In this document: piece after piece, positions 1-8,969 of the stretch | How positions within the stretch are numbered: the first letter of the stretch is position 1 | Layout of the letters: each line of letters opens with the position of its first letter | Source of the DNA: Agrococcus sp. Marseille-Q4369 | GTDB taxonomy: Bacteria; Actinomycetota; Actinomycetes; Actinomycetales; Microbacteriaceae | Assembly: GCF_018308945.1 (NCBI RefSeq) | Contig: NZ_CP070501.1 | Location: 2,604,001-2,668,000 of the forward strand | Length of the DNA: 64,000 bases | Reading direction: 5' to 3' | Program-made: the position numbers and the translations under genes | The notes under the pieces: generated by a model | What the model was told of the DNA's origin: nothing | Seen by the model: only the letters and a program-made list of their open reading frames with translations | Databases searched by the model: none

Positions 1-102
1 GTCGTGAGCGACCGCTCGAAGGGGAGGGCCGCCGTCGTGCAGGGCTTCTTCCCGCTCGTCGCGGTCGTCACCGGCCTCGTCGCCCTCGGTCAGAGCGTCT
101 GA
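1..102 (+). CDS. C-terminal end of an unidentified membrane protein (partial)
   Basis: The window opens inside an open frame that runs to a TGA at 100-102. The 33 visible residues include a hydrophobic stretch ending in GLVALGQSV, which looks like a last membrane segment. The stop overlaps the ATG of the next gene (ATGA at 102), so the two are probably co-transcribed and translationally coupled. Too little is present to name a family. Confidence 0.55.
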   Translation, partial: VVSDRSKGRAAVVQGFFPLVAVVTGLVALGQSV

Positions 103-503
103 TGCCGCGCATCCGCACCGCCGCCCGCGTGCTGCTCGGCGCCTCCCTCGTGCTCGCCGGCGTCAGCCACCTCACGTTCGCGCGCGACGAGTTCCGCGCG
201 CAGGTGCCAGGCCTCATCATCGACCTCGCGCCCGTGAGCGAGGACGCGGTCGTGCTGGGCTCCGGCGTCGCCGAGGTCGCCCTCGGCGGTGCGCTGCTGC
301 TCGCGCCGCGCGGCCGCCGCCGGACCGTCGGTCGGATCGCTGCGGCATTCTTCGCCGCGGTCTTCCCCGGCAACGTCTCGCAGTGGCTGCACCGGCGGGA
401 TGCGTTCGGGCTCGACACCGACGGGAAGCGCTTCACGAGGCTGCTCTTCCAGCCGCTGCTCATCGCGTGGGCACTGTGGTCGACGCGACGACCGCGCCGC
501 TGA
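102..503 (+). CDS. DoxX-like small membrane protein
   Basis: A 133-residue protein with about four hydrophobic segments (roughly residues 8-26, 48-68, 78-92 and 114-126). The order, length and motifs such as AGVSHLTFARDEF and FPGNVSQWLHRRDAFGLDTD fit the DoxX/DoxD-like integral membrane family, whose function is poorly defined and sometimes linked to redox or thiol stress. The ATG overlaps the stop of the preceding gene, which sets the start. Its 3' end faces the convergent YihY gene five bases away. Confidence 0.75.
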   Translation: MPRIRTAARVLLGASLVLAGVSHLTFARDEFRAQVPGLIIDLAPVSEDAVVLGSGVAEVALGGALLLAPRGRRRTVGRIAAAFFAAVFPGNVSQWLHRRDAFGLDTDGKRFTRLLFQPLLIAWALWSTRRPRR

Positions 504-507
504 CAGC

Positions 508-1761
508 TCAGTCCTTGCGCGGGAAGATCCCGAGGAACTTCCGCTTGCCCGCTGGGCGATCCTCGCTCGAGGCGCGGACCGAGGCGCGAGCGTCGCCATC
601 GCGCGCCGAGCGCGAGCTGCGACCGTCGTCGCCGTCGCGAGCCCGGTCATCCGCGTCGTCGGCGCCGTCGCTGTGCTCCTCGCGGATCTCTCGGCCCTCG
701 GCCTCGAGCTTGTCGCGCGCCTCGGCCTTCTTCTCGACCTTCTTCGTCGAGCGGGGCGGCAGCTGGATGGTCTCCTCCGCCTCGATGCCGGTCTGGAGCT
801 GGCGTGCCCGCTCGGTCTCGGCGTCGACCTCGGCGCCGAGGATCAGCACGATGTTGAAGATCCAGAGCGCGAACAGCAGCGCCATGACCGTGCCGATCGT
901 GCCGTACGCGCTGTAGCCCGTGAGGAGGGTGAAGTAGAGGAAGAGCCCGACGGCCGCGAGCGCGATGCCGACGATCGCGAAGATGGAGCCGAGGCTCACC
1001 CACGTGAACTTCGGCTGCTGCACGTTCGGGGCGAGGTAGTAGAGGAGGGCGATCATCGCGACGACGATCGCGAGCATCACCGGCCACTTCACCCACGCCC
1101 AGACGGGCAGGAACGTCTGCAGCATGAAGGCGAGCAGCCCGCCGAGGCCGAGCGGCTCGGCGATCGGGCCGAGCACGCCCTCCACGAGCGACTCGTTGAG
1201 CGCGAGCGAGACGAGCAGCAGCACGACGCCCACGAGCAGCGCGATCGTGATGAGGAGCATCGTGGCGGTCTGCTTGATGAGGCCGCGACCCTCCTCGATG
1301 CCGTAGATGATGTTCATCGAGCGCGAGAACGCCTTGACGTAGGCGGAGGCCGACCACACGGCCGTCGCGATGCCGATGATGAGCGCGATGACGCCGCCGG
1401 TCGCCGAGCTCGTCATGGTCTCGACGAGGTCGACGACGAGCGGGGCGTAGTCCTCCGGCAGGCGCTGGGCGAGGTCGTCGACGAGGCTCGTGACGGTGCT
1501 CGCGTTGTTCGCGAGCACGAGCGCGATGATCGAGAAGACGGCGAGCAGGCCCGGGGCGAGCGAGAGCACCATGTAGTAGGTGAGCATCGCGGCGAGGTCG
1601 GTGCCCCCGTCGGTGCCGAACTCCTTGATGGCGCGCTTGAGCGCGTACTTCCAGCTCGCGCCCTCGAGCTTGGGCGGGGAGTCGGGCTTCGCGTCGTGGT
1701 CCGGCGCGGGGGCGTCCGCGGCTTCGAGTGTCGCGTCGAGGCGATCGCTGCTATCGGACAT
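508..1761 (-). CDS. YihY/BrkB family inner-membrane protein
   Basis: 417 residues. The N-terminal 300 contain about six membrane segments with typical YihY/virulence-factor BrkB landmarks (FGTDGGTDLAAMLTYYMVLS near residue 48 and SAYVKAFSRSMNIIYGIEEG near 140). The old annotation as RNase BN is not supported for this family; a transport role is suspected but unproven. The last ~95 residues form a highly charged Arg/Asp/Glu tail that is longer than usual and probably disordered and cytoplasmic. The start is the ATG at 1761, preceded by GGGAGAAGCGC. Convergent with the DoxX-like gene. Confidence 0.85.
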   Translation of the reverse strand: MSDSSDRLDATLEAADAPAPDHDAKPDSPPKLEGASWKYALKRAIKEFGTDGGTDLAAMLTYYMVLSLAPGLLAVFSIIALVLANNASTVTSLVDDLAQRLPEDYAPLVVDLVETMTSSATGGVIALIIGIATAVWSASAYVKAFSRSMNIIYGIEEGRGLIKQTATMLLITIALLVGVVLLLVSLALNESLVEGVLGPIAEPLGLGGLLAFMLQTFLPVWAWVKWPVMLAIVVAMIALLYYLAPNVQQPKFTWVSLGSIFAIVGIALAAVGLFLYFTLLTGYSAYGTIGTVMALLFALWIFNIVLILGAEVDAETERARQLQTGIEAEETIQLPPRSTKKVEKKAEARDKLEAEGREIREEHSDGADDADDRARDGDDGRSSRSARDGDARASVRASSEDRPAGKRKFLGIFPRKD

Positions 1762-1929
1762 GCGCTTCTCCCATCATCGTCCGGGAGCCCCCGGTGCGGG
1801 CGACTGTACCCCAGCGAGCCGAGGCGAACTTGGGAGTCGGCGGGAGTCGAGTCGGGGGATGCGCGGGCCATGGGAAGGGCCCGCGCCGAGTCGATCACGA
1901 CCGCCGCGCGGGCCCTTCGGCGCTGCTCC
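1762..1929. promoter_or_regulatory. Upstream region of the YihY gene
   Basis: 168 bases without a gene. On the minus strand a TACAGT (rc of 1803-1808) is a plausible -10 box 42 bases before the YihY ATG. The rest separates this gene from the end of the hpa operon. No clear terminator hairpin with a T run is seen. Confidence 0.3.
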
Positions 1930-3933
1930 TCAGGCCTCGGCGGAGACCTTCGCGCGCGCCCGCTGCAGCGCGCCCGGGCGCGGCTCGATCTCGACCGCCG
2001 GGTCGTGCTGCGGATCGGCCGGGAGCAGCACGCCGTCGAAGAACTCGGCGAGCAGCTCGGGGCGCTCGAGCGGCAGCACGGCGGCGACGAACATGTCGGG
2101 CCGCACGACCACGACGCACCCGTCGCGGCTGACCCCGCGGCGCTCGAAGATGTCGTCCTCCGGATCGGCGGCGTAGACGAGCTCCTCGTCGCGCAGCTGG
2201 AAGGGGCCGAAGCGCGGCCGGAAGACGTCGTCGACGTCGTGCGGCTCGATCGCGTCGTGGTCCTGCTGCCACACGACCTTGACGTCGAAGACGCTGCCGG
2301 CGTCGTCGCCCTCGCGGCGCGTGCGCACGTACGGCGACTCGGGCGAGGTGCGCAGCCACTGCGCCCACCCCTCGATCGCGCCGCCCTGCCCGGGCGCCTC
2401 GCGGCCCGCGAAGGCGTAGAGCCGCCAGCGGCCGTCGGCCCGCATGTGGTGGCCGAGCTCCATCGGCACCGCGTCGCACACGCGCACGACCGGCGCCGAC
2501 CAGCAGCGCTTGCCGATCGGGAACCCGGTCGCGAGGTGCTGGTGCTCGCCCGCCTCGACGATCATCGAGGGCTCGTAGTGCGTGCCGAAGCCCGAGGCCT
2601 GCACCTCGCTCTTGAGGTAGTGCGCCGTGACCTCCTTGGGGTCGACGCCGCCGAGCTCGGGGTGCTCGGGGTCGAGCACCTTCGCGCCCATGAGCGTCGA
2701 CCACTCGCGGTCGAAGTCGATGAGCTTCTGCGCGACGTCCTGGCGCTCGACCGAGTACGTGTCGAGCAGCGACTCGGGGGACCGGCCGGTGAGCACCGAG
2801 CCGAGCTTCCAACCGAGGTTGAAGGCGTCCTGCATCGACACGTTCATGCCCTGACCGGCCTTCGCCGAGTGCGTGTGGCACGCGTCCCCGGCGATGAACA
2901 CGTGCGGCTCGACCGTGCCGCGCTCCTCGGGCTTCACGTCGTCGAAGGTGTCGGTGAGGCGCTGCCCGACCTCGTAGATGCTCCACCAGGCGACGTCGCG
3001 CACCTCGAGCCGGTACGGGTGGAAGATCGACTGCGCGATCTCGACGATGCGCTCGAGCGGCGTCTCGCGCACCTTGCCGTGGTCCTCGGGCGCGATGTCG
3101 CCCATGTCGACGTAGATGCGGCACAGCGCGTTGCCCTCGCGGGGGATGAGCAGGATGCTGCCCGCCTCCGACTGGATCGCGCACTTCGTGCGGATGTCGG
3201 GGAAGTCGGTGTCGACGAGCACGTCCATGACGCCCCAAGCGTGGTTGCGCGAGTCGCCGAGCAGCTGCCCGCCGATCGACTTGCGCACGACCGAGCGCGC
3301 CCCGTCGCAGCCGACCGCGTACTTCGCCCGCACGACGCGCTCAGCGCCGGCATCCGGGCCCGCCGTGCGGCGGAGGGTCGCCTTCACGGGATGCGTCTCG
3401 CCGCCCTCGACCTCGAGCCCGAGCAGCTCCCAGCCGAAGTCGGGGTTCATGCGGCTCGGCGAGTTGGCCATGTACTCGCAGAAGTAGTCCTGCACGCGCG
3501 CCTGGTTGCAGATGACGTGCGGGAACTCGCTGAGCGTCGAGCCCTCGACGCCCGCGGAGTCGGGGGTCGACTCCGCGCGGTAGATGCGCGAGCGGTCGGC
3601 AGGGTGGGGGCGCCAGAACTGCATCTCGGTGATGCGGTACGCCTCCTGCAGCAGCCGCTCGGCGAAGCCGAAGGCCTGGAAGGTCTCGATCGAGCGGGCC
3701 TGGAGGCCGTCGGCCTGGCCGAGCTCGAGGCGGCCATCGCGACGCTCGATGATGCGCGTGTGCACCTCGGGGTACATCGACAGCTGCGCGCCGAGCAGCA
3801 CGCCCGCCGGACCGGTGCCGACGATGAGCACGTCCATCTCGTCCGGGAGCTCCGCGGGCCGGTCGAGGCCGATGCCCGCGGCGGGGAGGATGCGCGGGTC
3901 GCCCTTGACGTAGCCGTGGTGATGGAACTGCAT
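1930..3933 (-). CDS. Class A FAD-dependent aromatic hydroxylase (phenol 2-monooxygenase / 3-hydroxybenzoate 4-monooxygenase type)
   Basis: 667 residues. An N-terminal FAD-binding motif VGTGPAG lies at residues 38-44, the second FAD/NADPH motif GCDGARS near 210, and the GDACHTHSAKAGQGMN FAD-ribityl motif near 350. About 200 C-terminal residues have the thioredoxin-like fold typical of phenol hydroxylase (dimerisation region). Such enzymes add a hydroxyl ortho to a phenolic OH using NAD(P)H and O2. As the last gene of a homoprotocatechuate operon that lacks hpaBC, it probably makes homoprotocatechuate from 4- or 3-hydroxyphenylacetate; this is inferred from context. The start ATG has AAGGAG at 3943-3948. 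Confidence 0.85.
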   Translation of the reverse strand: MQFHHHGYVKGDPRILPAAGIGLDRPAELPDEMDVLIVGTGPAGVLLGAQLSMYPEVHTRIIERRDGRLELGQADGLQARSIETFQAFGFAERLLQEAYRITEMQFWRPHPADRSRIYRAESTPDSAGVEGSTLSEFPHVICNQARVQDYFCEYMANSPSRMNPDFGWELLGLEVEGGETHPVKATLRRTAGPDAGAERVVRAKYAVGCDGARSVVRKSIGGQLLGDSRNHAWGVMDVLVDTDFPDIRTKCAIQSEAGSILLIPREGNALCRIYVDMGDIAPEDHGKVRETPLERIVEIAQSIFHPYRLEVRDVAWWSIYEVGQRLTDTFDDVKPEERGTVEPHVFIAGDACHTHSAKAGQGMNVSMQDAFNLGWKLGSVLTGRSPESLLDTYSVERQDVAQKLIDFDREWSTLMGAKVLDPEHPELGGVDPKEVTAHYLKSEVQASGFGTHYEPSMIVEAGEHQHLATGFPIGKRCWSAPVVRVCDAVPMELGHHMRADGRWRLYAFAGREAPGQGGAIEGWAQWLRTSPESPYVRTRREGDDAGSVFDVKVVWQQDHDAIEPHDVDDVFRPRFGPFQLRDEELVYAADPEDDIFERRGVSRDGCVVVVRPDMFVAAVLPLERPELLAEFFDGVLLPADPQHDPAVEIEPRPGALQRARAKVSAEA

Positions 3934-3955
3934 GAGCTTCTCCTTCGAAGGATGT

Positions 3956-4765
3956 CTAGTAGCTGTCTGCCGCGGCGCGCGATTCGCGGATGCGGGCGAC
4001 GGCAGCCTCGGAGCCCCGCGCCATGAGCGTGACGTCGGCGGCGACGAACACGAACGCGGCGCCGCGCGCGAGCACGCGGTCCTGGTCGGCCTCCGCGAAG
4101 GCGTTGACGCCGACCGGCTTGCCCGCGCCGCGCACGGCGTCGATCGCCGCGTCGACCGCGGCGACGACCTCGGGCGCCCCCGGGGTGCCGGGGAAGCCCA
4201 TCGAGCCCGCGAGGTCGGCCGGGCCGATGAAGACGGCGTCCACGCCGTCGACGGCGGCGATCTCGGCGGCGTTCGCTACCGCGTCCGCCGTCTCGATCTG
4301 CACGGTCACCGACACGTGGCGGTCGGCGTCGCCGACGTAGCCGGTCGCCCGGCCCCAGCGCGCCGAGCGCGCGAGGGCCGAGCCGATGCCGCGCGTGCCG
4401 GGTCGCTCGCCCGCGGCGCCCGGGTAGCGCGCCGCGCGCACGGCGGCCTCGGCATCGGCGGCGGTCGACACCATCGGCACGACGATGTTCTGCGCGCCGA
4501 GGTCGAGCACCTGCTTGATGCGCACGGGGTCGTTCCAGGGGATGCGGACGATCGTCGTGACCGGGTAGGCCTCGGCCGCCTGCAGGATCTGCAGGATGTC
4601 GCGCAGCTCGATCGGCCCGTGCTCGCCGTCGACGAGCAGCAGGTCGGCGCCCGAGCCCGCCATGAGCTCGGCGGCGACGGGGCTCCCGGATGCGTTCCAC
4701 AGGCCCACGAGGGCACGGTCGGCACCCGCGAGCACGTCGCGCAGGGTCGGCTTGAGCGCCGTCAT
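3956..4765 (-). CDS. hpaI: 4-hydroxy-2-oxoheptanedioate aldolase (HpaI/HpcH family)
   Basis: 269 residues. It is a class II pyruvate aldolase that splits 4-hydroxy-2-oxoheptanedioate into pyruvate and succinate semialdehyde, the last ring-derived step of homoprotocatechuate breakdown. Visible family landmarks are LLVDGEHGP (catalytic His), QIETADAV (metal-ligand Glu) and VFIGPADLAGSMG (metal-ligand Asp). Length matches E. coli HpaI (about 262). Its ATG overlaps the hpaH stop (TCAT at 4762-4765). The longer open frame upstream is a shadow of hpaH. No succinate-semialdehyde dehydrogenase is seen in the operon. Confidence 0.92.
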   Translation of the reverse strand: MTALKPTLRDVLAGADRALVGLWNASGSPVAAELMAGSGADLLLVDGEHGPIELRDILQILQAAEAYPVTTIVRIPWNDPVRIKQVLDLGAQNIVVPMVSTAADAEAAVRAARYPGAAGERPGTRGIGSALARSARWGRATGYVGDADRHVSVTVQIETADAVANAAEIAAVDGVDAVFIGPADLAGSMGFPGTPGAPEVVAAVDAAIDAVRGAGKPVGVNAFAEADQDRVLARGAAFVFVAADVTLMARGSEAAVARIRESRAAADSY

Positions 4766-5598
4766 CGGAACGCCACCTCGACCATCCCCGCGTCCTGGAA
4801 CTCGACCCGCACGCGGTCGCCCGGGTGCACCCACACGGGGCGCGTGAACGAGCCGGCGAGGATGAGCTCGCCCGCCTCGAGCCGGTCGCCGTGCTGCGCG
4901 AGCTTGCCCGCGAGCCACGCGACGCCGTGGGCAGGGTGGCCGAGCACGCCGCCCGAGACCCCGGTCTCGATCACCTCGTCGTTGACGAAGCACTGCGCGC
5001 CGATCCAGGCGAGGTTGCGGTCGCGCGGACCGAGCTCGACATCGCCGACCACGACGGCGCCGAGCGCGGCGTTGTCGCTGATCGTGTCGACGATCGTGCG
5101 GCCCGCGAGCTCGATGTGCGAGTCGAGGATCTCGAGCGCCGGCACGACGACCTCGGTCGCGTCGAGCACCTCGTCGATCGAGAGGCCCTCGCCCTCGAGC
5201 GGCGAGCGCAGCACGAAGGCGAGCTCGACCTCGACCCGCACGTTCGACCACTGCGCGTGCTCGACCACGGCGCCCGAGCGGTAGGCCTGGTCGGCGAAGA
5301 TCACGCCGTAGTCCGGCTCGGTGATGCCCGTCGCATCCTGCATCGCCTTGCTCGTCAGCCCGATCTTGCGGCCCACGAGCCGGGCGCCGGCCTCCTCCCG
5401 GCGCGCGCGCCAGATGCGCTGCACCGCGTAGGAGTCCTCGATCGTCGCCTCGGGGTATCGGGTCGAGATCCGCTCGATGGTGCCGCGGCTGCGGGTGGCC
5501 TCGGCGAGCTCGTCGGCGATCGCCGTGACGGTCGCGTCGTCGAGGCCGCGCCCGCGCCCGGGTCCGGTGGACCCGGGCGGAACAAGACCAGGCGTCAC
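4762..5598 (-). CDS. hpaH: 2-oxo-hept-3-ene-1,7-dioate hydratase
   Basis: 278 residues in the FAH-fold 2-keto-4-pentenoate hydratase family (HpaH/MhpD). The conserved part begins at LDDATVTAIADELAEA (about residue 20) and includes GRKIGLTSKAMQDATGI, VEVELAFVL and NAALGAVVVGD. It adds water to the dienedioate formed by the FAH/RraA enzyme and gives the HpaI substrate. A GTG start at 5598 makes a GTGA overlap with the hpaD stop, giving an N-terminal extension of about 15 residues over E. coli HpaH. Its own stop overlaps the hpaI ATG, so hpaD-hpaH-hpaI are tightly coupled. Confidence 0.9.
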   Translation of the reverse strand: MTPGLVPPGSTGPGRGRGLDDATVTAIADELAEATRSRGTIERISTRYPEATIEDSYAVQRIWRARREEAGARLVGRKIGLTSKAMQDATGITEPDYGVIFADQAYRSGAVVEHAQWSNVRVEVELAFVLRSPLEGEGLSIDEVLDATEVVVPALEILDSHIELAGRTIVDTISDNAALGAVVVGDVELGPRDRNLAWIGAQCFVNDEVIETGVSGGVLGHPAHGVAWLAGKLAQHGDRLEAGELILAGSFTRPVWVHPGDRVRVEFQDAGMVEVAFR

Positions 5599-6689
5599 AG
5601 CTGGTTGCCGATCTTGAAGCCCTTCGCGGCCTCGCCCTTGTAGGTGCCCGAGTCGTCGCCCTCGCGGGTGTAGGAGAAGCCGTCGGCGCCGATCGTCACC
5701 TCCATCTCGCTCGAGTCGGTGCGCTCGACGATCTCTTGCGGCTTGCCGTCGAGGTCGAGCACCGGCGACGCCTCGGTGTACCAGGAGGGCACGACCGGGT
5801 TGCCCCACCAGTCGCGTCGCTGGTTGTCGTGCACGTCCCACGTGATGACGGGGTTGTCGGGGTCGCCGGTCCAGTAGTCCTGCGTGTAGATCTCGACGCG
5901 GTGGCCGTCGGGGTCGGTGATGTAGAGGTAGAACGCGTTCGAAACGCCGTGCCGGCCGGGGCCGCGCTCGATGTGGTCCGACATCCGCAGCGCGCCGAGC
6001 TTGTCGCAGATCTGGATGATGTTGTGCTTCTCGTGGGTCGAGAAGGCGATGTGGTGCATGCGCGGCCCGTTGCCGCCCGTGAGCGCGGTGTCGTGCACCG
6101 TGCCCTTGCGGTGCATCCACGCGGCGTAGGTGACGCCCTGGTCGTCCTGGATGTCCTCCGTGACGCGGAAGCCGAGATCCTCGAGGTACTTGCGGCCGCG
6201 CGGCACGTCGGGGGTGACCTGGTTGAAGTGGTCGAGGCGCACGAGCTCGCCCGCCGAGTAGAGGTCGTAGCGCTGGTGCAGCCGCTCGACGTGCTCGGTC
6301 GCGTAGAAGAACTCGTAGGGGAAGCCGAGCGGGTCCTCGACGCGCACGCTGTCGCCGAAGCCCCGCTGGAAGCCGTCCGCACGACGCTCGGTGCGGCATC
6401 CGAGCTCCCGGTAGTAGGCCTCGGCGCGGTCGACGTCCTCGGGGGTGCGCACGCGGTAGGCGAAGGCGGCGACGGCGGCGACCGGGCCCTTCCGCAGCAC
6501 GAGGTTGTGGTGGATGAACTCCTCGAACGACCGCAGGTAGATCGCCTCGTCATCCTCCTCGGTCACGTGCAGGCCGAGCACGTCGACGTAGAAGGCGCGG
6601 CTCGCGGCGAGGTCGGTGACGACGAGGTCCATCGCCGCGCAGCGGATGATGTCGGGCGCGGGGACGGAGGGCTTGGGGATCTCGTTCAT
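5595..6689 (-). CDS. hpaD: Homoprotocatechuate (3,4-dihydroxyphenylacetate) 2,3-dioxygenase
   Basis: 364 residues. It is an extradiol ring-cleaving dioxygenase of the vicinal oxygen chelate fold with two domains (about 15-135 and 150-290). The 2-His-1-Glu metal site is visible as His154 (RLDHFNQVT), His213 (MHHIAFS) and Glu266 (HRVEIYT). These correspond with an offset of one to His155/His214/Glu267 of the Brevibacterium fuscum Fe(II) enzyme and its Mn(II) relative in Arthrobacter, so this is the Gram-positive type, unrelated to the E. coli LigB-type HpaD. The metal cannot be told from sequence. ATG with AAGGAG upstream. Confidence 0.95.
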   Translation of the reverse strand: MNEIPKPSVPAPDIIRCAAMDLVVTDLAASRAFYVDVLGLHVTEEDDEAIYLRSFEEFIHHNLVLRKGPVAAVAAFAYRVRTPEDVDRAEAYYRELGCRTERRADGFQRGFGDSVRVEDPLGFPYEFFYATEHVERLHQRYDLYSAGELVRLDHFNQVTPDVPRGRKYLEDLGFRVTEDIQDDQGVTYAAWMHRKGTVHDTALTGGNGPRMHHIAFSTHEKHNIIQICDKLGALRMSDHIERGPGRHGVSNAFYLYITDPDGHRVEIYTQDYWTGDPDNPVITWDVHDNQRRDWWGNPVVPSWYTEASPVLDLDGKPQEIVERTDSSEMEVTIGADGFSYTREGDDSGTYKGEAAKGFKIGNQL

Positions 6690-6714
6690 GGTGCTGCTCC
6701 TTGGCAGGGGAGGG

Positions 6715-8208
6715 TCAGGCGGATGCGCCGAAGCGGGTGGTGTGGACGTCGCCGAGCGTGATGTGCACGGCCTGCTGGTCGCTGTAGAAGTCGAGCGAGC
6801 GGTAGCCGCCCTCGTGGCCGAGGCCCGAGGCCTTGACGCCGCCGAAGGGGCTGCGGAGGTCGCGCACGTTGTGGCTGTTGAGCCACACCATGCCCGCCTC
6901 GACGTCCTGCGCGAACAGGTGGGCGCGCTTGAGGTCGTTCGTCCAGATGTAGGCGGCGAGGCCGTACTTCGTGTTGTTCGCGAGCTCGAGCGCCTCCTCG
7001 TCGGAGTCGAACGGGGTGATCGCGACGACCGGGCCGAAGATCTCCTCCTGGAAGATGCGCGCGTCGGGCGCGACGTCGGCGAAGACGGTCGGGGCGACGT
7101 AGTTGCCCTCGGGGAAGCCCTCGGGGCGGCCGCCGCCCGCGAGGAGGCGGCCCTCGCCCTTGCCGATCTCGACGTACGACATGACCTTGTCGAAGTGCTC
7201 GGGGTGCACGAGCGCGCCGACCTCGGTCTTCGGGTCGCCGGGGTCGCCCACGACGATGTTCCTCGCCCGCTCGGCGTAGCGCTCGACGAACTCGTCGTAG
7301 ACGCTGCGCTCGACGAGGATGCGGCTGCCGGCGGTGCAGCGCTCGCCGTTGAGCGAGAAGACGCCGAAGAGCGTCGAGTCGATCGCCGCGTCGAGGTCGG
7401 CGTCGGCGAAGACGACGGCGGGGCTCTTGCCGCCGAGCTCCATCGAGAGCGCCTTGAGGTGCGGGGCGGCGTTGCCGAAGATGAGCTTGCCGGTGCTCGA
7501 CTCGCCCGTGAACGAGATGAGCGGCACATCCGGGTGCTTCACGAGCGCGTCGCCCGCGGTCTCGCCGAAGCCGTTGACGAGGTTGAAGACGCCGCGCGGC
7601 AGCTCGGCCTCCTCGAAGATACCGGCCCACAGCGACGCCGAGAGCGGCGTGAACTCGGCGGGCTTGAGCACGACGGTGCAGCCGGAGGCGAGCGCGGGGC
7701 CGAGCTTCCACGACTCGAGCATGAAGGGGGTGTTCCACGGGGTGATGAGGCCCGCGACGCCCTTGGGCTTGCGGTTGACGTAGTTCACCTGCATTCCGGG
7801 CACCTTGTAGGTGTCGTCGCGGCCGGCGACGATGAGGTCGGCGAAGAAGCGGAAGTTCTCGGCGGCGCGCTGCGCCTGGCCCTTCGCCTGCGTGATCGGC
7901 AGGCCCGAGTCCCACGACTCGAGCTGCGCGAGCTCCTGGTCGCGCGACTCGACGATGTCGGCGATGCGGGAGAGGATGCGCGCGCGCTCGCGATTCTTCA
8001 TGCGCGGCCACGGGCCCTCGTGGAAGGCGCGGTTCGCGGCGGCGACGGCGAGGTCGATGTCGGCCTGCTTGCCGGAGGCGGCGACGGTGTAGTCCTCGTT
8101 CGTGACGGGGTTGAGCACGCCGAACGTGTCGCCGTCGACGGACGCGACGCGCTCGCCGTCGATGTAGTGGGGGATGAGCTCGGGGATGCCTGCGGGCTGG
8201 TCGGCCAT
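6715..8208 (-). CDS. hpaE: 5-carboxymethyl-2-hydroxymuconate-6-semialdehyde dehydrogenase
   Basis: 497 residues, aldehyde dehydrogenase superfamily. The nucleophile is the Cys in SLNGERCTAGSR, the general-base Glu is in MELGGKSPAVVF, and the NAD-site motifs ITPWNTPFML and FTGESSTGK are present. It oxidises the product of HpaD to 5-carboxymethyl-2-hydroxymuconate. The start chosen is the ATG at 8208 (MADQPAGIPELIP), which gives the usual length; the frame stays open further upstream but without similarity. It lies 59 bases after the GntR gene and 25 before hpaD. Confidence 0.92.
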   Translation of the reverse strand: MADQPAGIPELIPHYIDGERVASVDGDTFGVLNPVTNEDYTVAASGKQADIDLAVAAANRAFHEGPWPRMKNRERARILSRIADIVESRDQELAQLESWDSGLPITQAKGQAQRAAENFRFFADLIVAGRDDTYKVPGMQVNYVNRKPKGVAGLITPWNTPFMLESWKLGPALASGCTVVLKPAEFTPLSASLWAGIFEEAELPRGVFNLVNGFGETAGDALVKHPDVPLISFTGESSTGKLIFGNAAPHLKALSMELGGKSPAVVFADADLDAAIDSTLFGVFSLNGERCTAGSRILVERSVYDEFVERYAERARNIVVGDPGDPKTEVGALVHPEHFDKVMSYVEIGKGEGRLLAGGGRPEGFPEGNYVAPTVFADVAPDARIFQEEIFGPVVAITPFDSDEEALELANNTKYGLAAYIWTNDLKRAHLFAQDVEAGMVWLNSHNVRDLRSPFGGVKASGLGHEGGYRSLDFYSDQQAVHITLGDVHTTRFGASA

Positions 8209-8267
8209 GATGGCTCCTTGTCTGTTCGGTTCGTCGCCGCGGGTGGCGGCTCGGGGCTGTCGGCAGC

Positions 8268-8969
8268 TCAGGGCTTGGGCTGCGTGCGGTGCAGGTAGGC
8301 GTCGGGCGTCGCGAGGCGGTGGGCGCGCACGGCGAGCTCGATGCGGCGGGGGTCGGCGCCCTTCTCGATGAGCCCGAGGATCGCCTCGTGCTCGTCGATC
8401 GCCGGCCCGGCGCGGTTCGGCACGAACGAGAAGGTCGACTGACGGAGCCTCGCGAGGCGCTTCCAGCACGTGTCGATGACGTCGCCGAGCACCTGGTTGG
8501 CGCAGACGTCGGTGAGCCGCCGGTGGAAGGCCTCGTTGAGCGCGGTGAACCGCACGGGGTCGAAGTCGGCGAGCGACTGCCGCATCTCGTCGTTGATCGC
8601 CTGCGCCGCCGCGACGTCAGAGGCGGAGTAGAGGCCGGCGGCGAGCGAGATCGCGGCGCCCTCGACGTAGGAGAGCGTCTCCATCGTGTCGTGGTACTCG
8701 AGCTCGTCGATCTCGGCGACCCGCGCGCCGATGTTGCGCTCGAAGGTGACGAGCCCCTCCGCCTCGAGGCGGCGGATCGCCTCCCGCACCGGCACGACGC
8801 TCATGTCGAGCTCGCGGCCGATCGCGTCGAGCACGAGCCGGAAGCCGGGGGAGTAGGTGCCGTCGACGATGCGGTCGTGCAGCAGCCGGTAGGCGCGCTG
8901 CGACTTCGAGGGGGCGACGGTGCCGCCCGACTCGGCGGCGGCAGCGGTCCGCGAGCGCCGGCCGCTCAC
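8268..8969 (-). CDS. GntR-family regulator (FCD/FadR subgroup) of the hpa operon
   Basis: 233 residues. The N-terminal winged helix reads SQRAYRLLHDRIVDGTYSPG, then the recognition region DMSVVPVREAIRRLEAEGLV; the C-terminal all-helical FCD effector domain has the expected metal-ligand pattern, with His in NEAFHRRL and DEHEAI. GTG at 8969 overlaps the preceding stop (GTGA). As the second gene of the operon it should autoregulate. The palindrome ATCGTATACGAT at 10487-10498 and the related site at 10585-10596 are its likely operators; the inducer is probably an aromatic or ring-cleavage acid (inference). Confidence 0.88.
   Translation of the reverse strand: MSGRRSRTAAAAESGGTVAPSKSQRAYRLLHDRIVDGTYSPGFRLVLDAIGRELDMSVVPVREAIRRLEAEGLVTFERNIGARVAEIDELEYHDTMETLSYVEGAAISLAAGLYSASDVAAAQAINDEMRQSLADFDPVRFTALNEAFHRRLTDVCANQVLGDVIDTCWKRLARLRQSTFSFVPNRAGPAIDEHEAILGLIEKGADPRRIELAVRAHRLATPDAYLHRTQPKP

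Noticed and set aside
289-4026. A 1245-codon plus-strand open frame
   Set aside because: It runs antisense to YihY, the flavin hydroxylase and beyond, with composition dominated by Arg, Asp, Ala and Leu. It is a GC-rich shadow of real minus-strand genes. Similar long frames over other genes were dropped for the same reason.
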